A stretch of DNA of 64,000 nucleotides from Diphasiastrum complanatum (taxonomy: Eukaryota; Streptophyta; Lycopodiopsida; Lycopodiales; Lycopodiaceae). The DNA lies in contig CM055106.1 of assembly GCA_029204225.1 (NCBI GenBank), forward strand, positions 7,656,716 to 7,720,715, in the 5' to 3' direction. Of the stretch, positions 20,546 through 30,684 are shown piece after piece (position 1 is the first letter of the stretch; every line of letters starts with the position of its first letter). Under the pieces are notes generated by a model. That model saw only the letters and a program-made list of their open reading frames with translations. It had not been told where the DNA came from and ran no database searches. The translations under genes and the position numbers were made by a program.

Positions 20546-22785
20546 GAAGTCCTACAAAGGTTGTAGAGAATTGAACTCCAGAGGAAGCTTACACGGGTCG
20601 GAAGCTAGATATAAGTCATTTGAGAGTGTTTGGAAGTATTGCTTCTTCTCACATACCTAAGGATTCAAGGAGCAAATTGGATTCTAAGGCGACCAAGTGT
20701 TTATTTCTTGGTTATGATAATCAAGAGAAGGGATACAGGTTATATGACTTGGAGGGTAAGAAAATAATCATAAGTAGGGATGCAATCTTTGATGAGGAGG
20801 CAACTCATAAAAAAATAGAGATATATTTTGATAAAGATCAAGATGGTGGAATCCCTATATTATGTGACGAGTTATTACAGGAACCTGAATCGACACATGT
20901 ATCACCTACGCCAATTCAAGAACCTAAAGTGTCTTTGGTTGAGATAGGAAAGAGGAAGGAGAGGTCAAGTATATGGGATCCTTATTCACCTCCTACTTCA
21001 CCAAGCAGGAAGCATCCTACATCAGAAGCTAGAAGATTGTCTAGGTGGTATTATGAAACTATCAAGGATAGTGTTATTATGGAACAGGGAGAGTCCAGTA
21101 CACATGGAACTAGGAGATCAGCTAGACTTGAAAAGCAACATGAAGATCAAGATCGACAGGAGGATCAACAAGAGGATCATCATGAAGATGGGGATGTACA
21201 TTTTGCATATATGGCCACAATATTAGAGAAAAAGGATCCATCTACTTTCAGAGAGGCTGAAAAAGAGGATATTTGGAGGAAAGCTATGGATGAGGAGTAT
21301 GACTCAATCATGAAGAACAAGACTTGGAGACTTGTTCAGCTACCTACAGGTAAAAAGGCTATTGGATGCAAGTGGGTCTATAGGACTAAGTACAAATCAG
21401 ATGGTTCTATAGATAAACATAAGGCAAGATTGGTGGCAAAAGGTTATGCTCAACAGGAAGGGATTGACTATGAGGAAACTTTTGCACCGGTTGCTAAGTC
21501 TACTACTATGAGGACTGTTTTATCATTGGCAACTCAGTTTGAATGGGATATTCAACAAATGGATGTAAAGAGTGCATTCCTGAATGGATTGCTAGAGGAA
21601 GAAGTCTACATGGAGCAGCCAGAGGGATACATAGTAGCAGGACATGAAGATAAGGTTTGCAAGTTGGACAAGGCATTATATGGACTTAAGCAGGCACCCA
21701 GGGCGTGGTACACGAGGATTGACACGTACTTTGAGGAGCTTGGCTTTCAGAGAAGTAGTTCGGAGCATACACTTTATGTTTTGGTCAGAAATAATCATAT
21801 TGTTATTGTAGTGATGTATGTGGATGAACTTATTATTAGAGGATCAGATCCTAGAATGATTCAAGGAATCAAGAAAGATCTCTCATCGGAATTTGATATG
21901 AAAGATCTTGGTTCACTACAATATTTTCTTGGTATTGAGGTATGGAGAGTAGCACAAGGACTATTCATTTCTCAATCTAAGTATGCTCATGAAATTCTTG
22001 AAAAATTCAATATGTCAAAGTGCAAGCCTATTTCTACACCATATGATAGTGGATGTAAGCTTACTAAAGCTGAGAAAGATCAGGATGTAGATGAGACGTT
22101 ATATAGAAAGCTTGTTAAAAGCTTAATCTATCTAACTACTACAAGACCAGATATTGCTTATGCTGTGAGTATGGTTAGTTAGTTTCTGGCTAAGCCTAAG
22201 CAGATTCATTGGAAAGTTGCTAAGCGAATACTCAGATATATCCAGGGCACTTTGAGATTTGGTATTCTCTATGGTAGACAGGATGATTTGAAGTTACAGG
22301 GATATGTGGATGCTGATTGGGCTGGAGATGCGGAAGACCGAAGATCTACTACAGGTTACATCTTTAATCTTGGTTCTGGTGCTATCTCTTGGAGTTCTAA
22401 GAAGCAATATACTATTGCTTTATCATCTACAGAGGCAGAATATCGAGCTACTACGAGTGCAACATGTGAAGCAATATGGTTGTGAAGGATTCTACATGAT
22501 CTACATATGGTACAAGATTCACCTACGGTACTTCAATGTGACAATCAGAGTTGTATTAAATTGGCAAAAAATCTAGTTTTTCACAGCAGGACAAAGCATA
22601 TTGAAGTACAACAACACTTCATCAGAGAGAAAATTCAAAGTAATGAAGTGGAGCTTATCTATTGCCCTACAGAAGAGCAAGTTGCAGATATCTTTACCAA
22701 AGGTCTTGGCAAAGAAAAATTTCAGAAGTTTAGAGAACTTCTAGGAGTAATAGATAACAAAGTAAACATTAAGGGGGAGTGTTAG
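20546..22785 (+). pseudogene. Copia reverse transcriptase and RNase H with two stops
   Basis: One frame from 20620 to 22785 interrupted by TAG at 22180-22182 and TGA at 22483-22485. It begins with the integrase C-terminal block (LRVFGSIASSHIP), then an acidic linker, then reverse transcriptase: [38 protein letters not shown]. The catalytic YVDD block reads YVDE (codon GAA at 21826-21828), removing a metal ligand. RNase H follows with VDADWAGD, SSTEAEY, QCDNQSC and VADIFTKG. Both stops are explained by single C-to-T transitions, the usual decay of methylated transposon DNA. Confidence 0.93.
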
Positions 22786-23244
22786 AAATTAATGTTTATT
22801 TGACACCCCTTAATGATAGTTTGGCCACGCCTGCGTGCTATTTTTAGGGGCCATTACTATTTATAGTAAGTCATATTTTAGAGTCATTGCTATTTATAGT
22901 AAATTCGTTTTTTAGTCATGCATGTAGGTGGGTGCACTACTACTAGAATAGGATTTGCTTTTATCACTTAGAAACTCATCTTGGGTGTTTACCCAATATA
23001 GGTAGTAATTATAGCAATTAGCTTTTTGTCTTTTGCTATTTACTTTAGGCTCATTAGCTTTTATCAATCATTAGAGAAACTATTTAAGAAGGCTGGCACC
23101 CCACCACAATTATTCCATTCAATTCAATGAGCTAGAGCAATTGCTCAATTCTCCTATGATCTGAATTCTCTCTATGCTTGGGTTTTGTGTGAGTGCTAGT
23201 AGGACTAGTATCTCCATCTAGAATTTGTATCACAAATTCTGACA
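22780..23244 (+). repeat. 3' LTR of the 18-23 kb copia element
   Basis: Nearly identical to 18189-18652. It follows a polypurine tract and is followed by the target duplication CCTTA. Confidence 0.93.
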
Positions 23245-23249
23245 CCTTA

Positions 23250-24430
23250 GCAGTTAGGACCTTTCAAGAAAACCATCGTTCCCTGGTGTTCAAAACAAGG
23301 TTGTTATGTACAGAACATGGAATTTCGTGTTTTGATCTTTTAAAGCATATAGTATATTAATGTATAAAGGCATATTCCTACTAGCTGTTGAAAATCACGA
23401 GTCAAGTGTGACTTTCCATTGTTCTGTTAGGTGCCATGTTCCATTAAATTGTATAACAAGCAACTCAAATACGGTTAAAGTTTAATTGTCTAGAATCACA
23501 TAATTTTCAGGATTTTTATTTAAGAAAAATAAGATTGCAAATCTCACAATCCTGATGGAATGATAGAACAACAATCCTGATAGATGAAGGTAATATGTCT
23601 GACAAGAATACTAGGTAATGTGCTTGCCAGAAATTGTAACTTTGTTCGTGGTGGACCAGGCAGGATACATTTCATGCTTCAAGAAAGAACTCAGCTTCTC
23701 TCCTCTATTGATCTTTGTATATAATATAGATAAAAGAAATTAGAATTGTGATGTATATTCAAGAATCGACCCATTTTGAACCTTTTCGTTCAAAGCGTTA
23801 TGTTCCGTAAGACGGAAAGATTCTGTACGTTCGGAATGTAGGAAATAACAGCTTATTTACTATTTTTTTTAACTTTGAAAAAGAATCCCTTACCCCATTG
23901 AAATCACATTTTTTCAAGTAGACTCTCCCTATTTCGTTCACCATTTCTTTCACAAAATTCTAACATAATTCATTTTTATTCTTTTATTGGATGGACTTGA
24001 AGCATTTTACACTTACAAGGCCTTCTACCTAGTTCTAATTAGTTCACTACGGCTTATGAATTGTGTTTTACTGATCGTTTACTTTGACACACGTCATTCA
24101 AATCACTAGTATTTTTTGTCATAGAAGGTCATAGCAGTATTTCTATAACCCTGCATGCTGACAGTATGTACATGACTCGCAGTTGCAGTAGATTGCAATC
24201 CGGTGCAACAGTGTTCCAAAATGCCAACAATCCAGGACACAGCACCCCAATCGCCTATTTTTTTAAGCACACTAAAACTCAGAAAAAAACTTCAAAAAAA
24301 CCAAAGAGAACGTAAAAACAAGATAAGAGGGAAAAAAAAAAGCAGCAATTTGGGAAACCCTATAGGGATTTTCGGATCAAACGAGCAACTATGATACATG
24401 TCTATCCAGTGTTTGTATTTGATCTCAAAG
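23250..24430. other. AT-rich intergenic DNA
   Basis: No coding region recognised. It resumes the locus interrupted by the copia insertion and has short A- and T-runs only. Confidence 0.45.
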
Positions 24431-25114
24431 TTATTTGAAGCATCGAAACAGGAAAATCAGCATAAGGTACCTATTTTGGTGAGGCATGTGTGTTTCCTCC
24501 AAGGTAAAAAGATGCTTTGTTATCCCACAAAGACTTGGACAGCCAACAAGAGGCTGTAGCAGGCTGTCCAACAGCCACAAAATCACCAACACTTTGTTGT
24601 CCAAAGTGTTCCAAATGTGGACCTTGCCCTTCCACGGGCCGTTCCCGATGCATAATAGGATGCTCACGATGTAACATACGCTGAAAATGATCAATAAACC
24701 ATGGCTGAATATGCTGTCCACCATATTCAAGAAAAAAACCAGCAGCTTGCCACTTTGAGCACCCAAAAAATCCAGCAACACGCCACTTTGAGCCAATGTA
24801 CTAATTGACATGATTTTTTCCCCTCCTCCATTAGTACAAAATGGCTTCAAAGAATGCTTGATTTCAACCTTTTCCAAAACATTAACTTGAGAAGCTTGCT
24901 CATAAAGTTCTTCACTAATGCATCCATCATTTGCAACAAATGGCTCGAGAGAAGAAGAATGCTCTACCATACCAACATTTTGATGCAAACTTGTACTTGT
25001 AGAAAGACAATGATCAAACTTTGCATGCTTTTGCTCTTCTACCTTCAAAGAGGATGAAGTAGAGAGGAGAAAGCATGATGATGAATCTTTTATTCTATAT
25101 ATCGTGTTTCCCAA
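24431..25114 (-). CDS. Uncharacterised 227-codon frame in the minus-strand element
   Basis: An open frame downstream of the gag-like piece. Its N-terminal half is serine-rich and its middle has a hydrophobic stretch (LLVFFLNMVDSIF through SILLCIG, about residues 125-155) that could span a membrane. No retroelement domain or other family was recognised. It may be captured or fortuitous sequence. Confidence 0.25.
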   Translation of the reverse strand: MGNTIYRIKDSSSCFLLSTSSSLKVEEQKHAKFDHCLSTSTSLHQNVGMVEHSSSLEPFVANDGCISEELYEQASQVNVLEKVEIKHSLKPFCTNGGGEKIMSISTLAQSGVLLDFLGAQSGKLLVFFLNMVDSIFSHGLLIIFSVCYIVSILLCIGNGPWKGKVHIWNTLDNKVLVILWLLDSLLQPLVGCPSLCGITKHLFTLEETHMPHQNRYLMLIFLFRCFK

Positions 25115-25290
25115 GCACTTTTAGAGGTCTTGCAAAATCTCAAATGATATAAGATAGATCTTGTTACCGATAAAATCTTGATCATCACGTCGATGCCAAA
25201 CCTCAGCTTGCAACTCCATGAAAAATAGTTGATGCCATCCAACATATCTTCGCCCGAACAAGTACGAATTGCTCCCAAATCTCTTGCCAT
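25090..25290 (-). pseudogene. Copia-like gag N-terminal fragment
   Basis: Contains MLDGINYFSWSCKLRFGID and ends in SAWET. This resembles the LDGxNYxxWxxxMxxxL start of copia gag and its later AWExL signature, with a shortened middle. Position downstream of the primer site supports gag. Confidence 0.5.
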
Positions 25291-25679
25291 AAGAACCAGC
25301 CAAGAAGATATACTTTTTCAAACCCTAAATGTGCCCTAAAAGACACAAAACCCAACAAGTATCAAATCTGGAAAATCAGCACCGAAATGTGTCGAAACCA
25401 CACATTAGATGGATGTAGGAACCTGCCCTCCTACAAGCCTTGTGTGCTGAAGATTTCAGCCTGAAATTGCATTACAAACTCAAAAAACCAGCAAGCAAAG
25501 AATTAGGTTAGCCTCCAACAAAGCTTTTTCCGGAACCTTTCTTTCTTGCCAAAAAGTGTGAACAATACACACACGGATAGGGCTGTTGGAAACACGCTAC
25601 AAATGGTAATATGCTGTCCAATTTTCAGCCTCGGGATGTGATCGGATCATCACAAAAAATCAGTGCCTTCTTCCACACC

Positions 25680-26080
25680 TAGAAACAAGCAAAAAGAAGC
25701 GGATCTTCACTTTGTAAAATCAACAAGGGTGCTGATTTTTCAGCCAAATCAGAAGATAAAAATTGCTTGTAGATGAGCGCGCCCTCCTGCAAAGGAGCAA
25801 ATCTGAAAAATAGGGCAGCAGCGGACCAACGGAAGTAGGATAAACCTACACGGATGTGGGCAACCTAAAAGCAGCCTCGAAGCGAAGAAGATAATTAATG
25901 GCGCCTTCCTGCAACCTGAAAAATCAGCAAACAGCCAACTGATTTTTGGGCGCCCAAAATCCCATTATCTACTTTGATGTGTGGCGCCCTCCTGCAAAAC
26001 GGAAAAGAGTCAAAATTGAACGATCTTCACTCCAAAAAATCAGCAAAGGTGCTGAATTTTTGTGATCCCTAAGTGAAGAC
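25680..26080 (-). repeat. Degenerate repeats in the leader of the minus-strand element
   Basis: The words gcgccctcctgcaa (near 25790 and 25985, with a variant near 25900) and aaatcagcaaaggtgctga (near 25725 and 26035) recur across this leader. It is non-coding by appearance. Confidence 0.55.
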
Positions 26081-26138
26081 GATCTCTTTTGGTAGGGCGC
26101 CCTATATCAAGCATAGAAGATCCATGGCTCTGATACCA

Positions 26139-26571
26139 TGTAGGAAACCAAAGTGCCAAGATCCTTCTAACATTCAATCTCCATATACAAGAAGAAGAGG
26201 GAGAGGGTTAGGCGCCCTCAAGGAGAGAGAAAGTAGTACCAATGCTAGAAAGGGAATGAATTACAAATGAATAATGAGTACATATAAATAGGCCTTCCAA
26301 GGGCCTAGACTCTTCCAAACCCTAAATTCTAGAACCTTCCAAACCCACTACTAATTATAGGGCACCCTCAAAAGTCAAGATAGGGTCCCTTAACATAATT
26401 AGACTTTACTTGGACCCACGAGTTACTACTAGACCAAAATTGAGTCCAACTTAACTAAAACTGACTTAACATGGTCTAAATAATAAACCTAACCCATGGT
26501 TACACAAGTCTCGACCTTTTGGGTCAAAGTAACCTATGGGAAACTAACATTATCATTTATTATTTCTAACA
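26139..26571 (-). repeat. 5' LTR of the minus-strand element
   Basis: Starts and ends with TG...CA, adjoins the primer site, and has a TATA-like segment at about 26283-26292. The right flank is GAAAT; no left partner was found to confirm a target duplication. Confidence 0.75.
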
Positions 26572-26598
26572 GAAATTAGAATGACTTGTCGCTTGAAA

Positions 26599-26732
26599 AT
26601 GTGCTTTATTAGTCATAGATATTAGACTAGTCACTATAGTCCAGTGGTTCACTATAGTCACTGTATTATGTGCTTTTTAATCATAGGTATTAGACTAGTC
26701 ACTATAGTCACTATAGTCCAGTGGTTCACCAG
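26599..26732 (+). repeat. Tandem duplication of about 65 bp
   Basis: Two successive units begin atgtgctttattagtcatag and atgtgctttttaatcatagg and both run through tattagactagtcactatag to ccagtggttcac. The second unit has one extra cactatagt. Confidence 0.85.
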
Positions 26733-27880
26733 GCACCTAAATTGAAATGTTTTTTTTGGCAGATCGAGATGCAGTGACACAGCCAGAGGCCACCACGTCA
26801 CGCCCCCCGATTGCCTTCTGCTCACCGATCGCTTCTCATGGAGAGGAGTAAGATGACAGAGTTGCAGATGAGGCAGGGCCTAGTAGTTGGCCTAACCCGC
26901 CTTCTGGTATGGGATCCTCAACACCACCTCCAACCACCGTGACCATACCAGCACCACAGCATCCATCTAAGAGAGGGAGAGATAGACAGGACCGCACTGC
27001 GCAGCTAGGGGGTAGGAACTACGATGTGGCCAGGTTCGCTCCCATAGCCATGATAGTTGTTCTACATCTACGATCTACCATTTCATCTGGCTAGAACCCC
27101 GGCATGGAGGAGGGCGGTGACTACAATGAGTGCTACAGGGTAGGTGTGGCCAGAGCCGTCCTGTGAGCATCTTAGGACGAAGGGACTTCTTGATGTGTGG
27201 GCTTCGGTTGACCAAAAGCTAGAGCCCCTTAGGAGGGCATGGGCCCAATATGCACTACGAACAAGCCCACTCATAGCTTTTACAAGTCACTCCAACCTCA
27301 TCTTGACCCTAGGGACAATGGAGTTTTAAGCCTGAACCATTGGATTTTTCAAATGTCCACGTTTGCATCAACAACTACTACAACATTTCAAATAAGCAGC
27401 ACTCAATGTGCAATTGACATTCAAGTAGTCGGGGTGGGGTGGAACATATCATCCCTTTAAGCCCCATCACATTTGGACATTTTAATAACAACTTTAGCAA
27501 CGATTGCTACAATCCTCAATATGAGTGTCACCCAGTTACCAGCCTGATTTGGATCAGCTCAATTCAAAAACAATTTAAAATTTTCTTGGATAATAGTTTA
27601 AATTTTCTTAGGAAAAAAGGCAATAGCATTTCCTGATTTAACAACTACAATAATTCTCAAACTTTTGGAAATTTTTCCACGCAGACTCCAAATGTTTGAA
27701 AAAGAAAAGATAATAAATATCTTCATTCCATTTGATTCATTATGAATTTTGTGAAAGGGCCAGGTCTCGATTCGGTGTTACTATGGAGTGCCATACCAGC
27801 GATGCAGAATGCAACTGAGGCACAGTCCTTAAGGCAACTTGCTTCAATGCTGTTAAAAGTATAAAAACTTTAAAGAAAAG
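26733..27880. other. Intergenic DNA with weak coding-like patches
   Basis: A proline-rich frame at 26909-27094 sits in a locally GC-richer patch (26760-27260), unlike the AT-rich surroundings, and may be a fragment of a gene or DNA transposon. No domain was recognised. Confidence 0.35.
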
Positions 27881-27889
27881 CGACCAATT

Positions 27890-28150
27890 CAACACTGAAT
27901 GCCGTGGATAAGCAAACCATTCAACCCTGAGTGCCTTTGATTTTTTTTTAGTAAACGAAGCAGCCTATTCGACCCTAAATGCCATGGATCTAATCGGAAA
28001 AGCCATTGCTTAGACCCCAAATGCCATGGATCCAATCAGAAAAGCCAATGACAAATCCCTAAATACCATGGATCCAATTAAAAAAGCAACTGATTCAATC
28101 CTAAATGCCATGGCAGCAAGCGATTCAACCCTAAAAACCATGGATCTAAT
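27890..28150 (+). repeat. Degenerate 42-bp tandem repeat
   Basis: Units starting at about 27984, 28026 and 28068, with partial units on both sides, share atggatccaatcagaaaagc and attcaaccctaaatgcc. Part is open as a 66-codon frame encoding repeats like MDPIRKAND, but the frame is not maintained in the first units. Confidence 0.8.
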
Positions 28151-29493
28151 CAGGAAATCTGGTCACTGTGTGCAAATTTGCACCGGGGCCATAAATTTCC
28201 CTACTATTTGGCAATGCGGTGGATGAATGAATACCTACATACCATCGCTCGAAGTGGCCACTGACGCTCAGGGATCCAGCTTTAGCCCCGCATCCTTTCT
28301 GCCCTTGGCTCCATGGGTCAATCTTTCCCTCACTGCTGCTTCTTCACTCTCTTTGCTCCTGCAGGAAGTGCGCCATCGCTAGGGTTTTGTCCATCTCCAT
28401 CCATGTGCAAAAGGGTGGAAAACTACTTGACTTGGGGGCTTTTACCCACCCGAGTTCGAACCCCCTCAGTGTGTACATATATGAGAAATGTACCCTTTGG
28501 GCCTCTACTCCACCTTAAGGTAGTCCTTCCATGTTGTGAAGAGTAAATATGTTGCCTATCCCCTTACCGGGTGCGCAAAGACCGGTGCTGCATGCCCGTT
28601 GGAGCCACAAACTCCGCTGTTCCTTGCCCTTGGAGACCATGGAGTATGTTGCGGTTTGCCCTTCAAAGTTGTGAAGGTTGTTGTTTCATGCCCTTTTGGG
28701 TCGTCCTGAAGAATGTAGTATGTTGTTGGCCCTTTGAGGCCATTCTATCGGGTATATTGAGCCTCATTGTAACTTTTGTGTATAAACCATTTGGTTTTGA
28801 GTTAGTTAGAGTCTCTAAATTCTAAATATTGTATGTATGGATGTGTACTCATATGTACACACATATGTCACTGTATGCACACGGAGCACCCTCCTTTAGA
28901 ATTGTCTTTGTAAATTGCTTGGTAATAGTGTGATATATGTTTGGCCCATTCATCTTCCTTGCTCGTGATTGGCCCATTAGTCTCATGCCCATTTCAAATG
29001 TGGGTATGAAAAGGGGCAAGGCATGGTTACCTATCATTGGTCCATTCTTTCTTATATGGGCCTCCCTCCATTTCAAACTACTCTTTAGGGGCACACATGA
29101 GGCGGAAGCTTATTCGCCAAGGAGGGATTCCTCTTGGGACCCAACCCCATCGTCCAGCAAGTTTAGTTGCCACCCACTACCACTGACAAGCAAATTTCTT
29201 AAACACACTAATGGGCCACAACAGGTCTCCTCAACACTTTGCGAGGAGTGATGATCTCATGATGTGCCAAGAAACTCTTTGTTTGCAACATTGATCGTGT
29301 CTCGTAAGTGCACTTACCATTATCTATAATCATAAAGACCTACCAAATTTTTTCGAATTACATGGCACAATTTATCAGATAGCATACAATTACTAAGGGA
29401 GGAACCTTACGAATTTTTAAGGCTCCAGGGACCCGAGGGCCTTCCCTACACTAAAACCACCCTCAAGTTGGCGATATTAAAAAAAAAATTGGC
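28151..29493. other. Intergenic DNA, nothing recognised
   Basis: Contains scattered short open frames (28313-28546, 28571-28825, 28937-29251) without recognisable domains. Several short near-repeats such as tgcccttggagacc and tgcccttttgggtc occur near 28620-28710. Confidence 0.35.
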
Positions 29494-29600
29494 AGCCTCC
29501 AAATGTAGCACATCGTGCACATGGAGACCGCTCGAAAAATAATAATAATAATATTTCAGGCGGTCTCGCCTAGCACGCCGACGTGCTATGTTTGGAGGCT
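29494..29600. repeat. Hairpin-forming palindrome
   Basis: The left arm begins agcctccaaatgtagcac, and the reverse complement of the right arm begins agcctccaaacatagcac. Inner arms ggagaccgc and gcggtctc extend the stem around a loop of short aat repeats. Size is about 107 bp. A partial third arm (agcgacatgctatatttagaggct) follows at 29625-29655. Confidence 0.75.
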
Positions 29601-30504
29601 ACAAAAAAATTTTCTCATTTCATATAGCACAGCGACATGCTATATTTAGAGGCTACAAAAAAAAAATTAGTTGTTTTACTTACCATGTCAGCTTATGATG
29701 TTTGGAGGTTGAAATAAATATTCCGAAATAATGTTTTTACTCAAAATTTGGTCCTCAAATATGTCAACTAGCTTTTTTATAATTTACTCGACTAGCACAC
29801 CTGCATGCTAGTCGAATCAGTTTCAAAAAGAAATTTATTTTTTCAAAAAGTTCTTCCAAAAAAATTTATTTTTTTTAAATAAAAAAATTGCAGACACCAG
29901 CATGCTAACCTTTAAAACTTCAAGAAATAAAAGTAAACCTATATTTATAGAGTAACAAAGTATTTTGTGGTGGACCTATTTAGAATTTGATGGATAGTCA
30001 AATTTCTAAGTATGTATCAAACCACAATTCTTGTTCTTAAAAAATCATGTAGTGGCATAAAAAGAGTAGCACACGATATGCTACCATTTTGTTGGATCAT
30101 GAGTAAAAAAAACTCGCAAAACTCGCAAAAAATTTACTCTCAAAATGTCAAAACCCGCACAAGAAGAGTATTTTACTAGGAGCATGTTTTTTTAGCTTGT
30201 CTACTATTAACTAACAGTTGTACAACGAACTATTTACATGTGAACATGCTTTGAAAAACACCTCCAATTTAAATCAAACATTAAACTGAAATATTGAGAG
30301 ACTTGGACGGACTTCATTATTCTTGTAAGTTATATATACAAATTCTAGTTTAACATCATTAATGGCATTTAGCACAAGCTGATAAAAACATAATGTCAGG
30401 CAATGAATATTCTAGTTGTAAAACATCTATGTTTTGTTAGCCCGTGATATATAAATTCAATACTTCTCATTGTTTTCTATGTTTTTGGTTTGTGACAGAG
30501 AAGA
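29601..30504. other. AT-rich DNA with tagcac/gtgcta words
   Basis: No gene. The hairpin-arm word tagcac or its complement reappears near 29640, 29800, 29900 and 30070, suggesting decayed copies of the same palindromic repeat. Confidence 0.35.
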
Positions 30505-30684
30505 CTCATTTTTGGGAACAAAATATACATAAGAAAAATGGGCGATGAACATTGAATTCAATTCCCGGGATTCAATTGAGGGATCTTTGTTTTTTTTTTG
30601 TCATGAACCCTCGATTCGTTCCCGGGGATCACTTGGAAGGTTCACAGCCCACTTTTCTTATGTATTTTTTGTCCCCATAATGAG
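30505..30684. mobile_element. Long hairpin, foldback or MITE-like element
   Basis: Arms of about 80 bp pair across a loop of about 20 bp containing a T-run. The left arm runs ctcatttttgggaacaaaat, tacataagaaaaatgggc, then ttcccggga; the reverse complement of the right arm runs ctcattatggggacaaaaaa, tacataagaaaagtgggc, then tccccggga. The GC-richer inner stem (cccggg) lies in an AT-rich region. It is non-coding, although a 69-codon frame overlaps. Confidence 0.75.

Larger units (their letters stand above)
18189..23244 (+). mobile_element. Complete Ty1/copia element, mutated
   Basis: LTRs at 18189-18652 (464 bp) and 22780-23244 (465 bp) begin TGTTAGAA and end TTCTGACA. They are flanked by the target duplication CCTTA (18184-18188 and 23245-23249). 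A primer site with two extra bases (tggtatatcagagc) starts at 18653, and the polypurine tract attaagggggag lies at 22769-22779. Inside are a repetitive leader, gag, an integrase joined to gag by a deletion, and a reverse transcriptase/RNase H frame with two stops. Zinc knuckle and protease are missing. The LTRs are nearly identical, differing at few positions, so insertion was fairly recent even though the coding part is defective. Confidence 0.95.
24431..26571 (-). mobile_element. 5' half of a minus-strand LTR retroelement
   Basis: A 433-bp LTR at 26139-26571 starts TGTTAGAAATAA and ends TTTCCTACA on the minus strand. It adjoins the primer site TGGTATCAGAGCC (reverse complement of 26126-26138). 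The internal region runs leftward through an 800-bp leader and a short gag-like frame at 25090-25290. No matching 3' LTR was found to the left, so the element is truncated or has lost its other half. The left limit is set by the last open frame and is approximate. Confidence 0.7.

Noticed and set aside
23836-23860. The word tgtaggaaat as a possible left LTR end for the minus-strand element at 26139-26571
   Set aside because: Similarity stops after ten bases and the rest of the LTR is absent.
27984-28150. Possible CRISPR-like array of 42-bp units
   Set aside because: Units are contiguous and diverged with no unique spacers, and the genome is eukaryotic; it is a degenerate tandem repeat.
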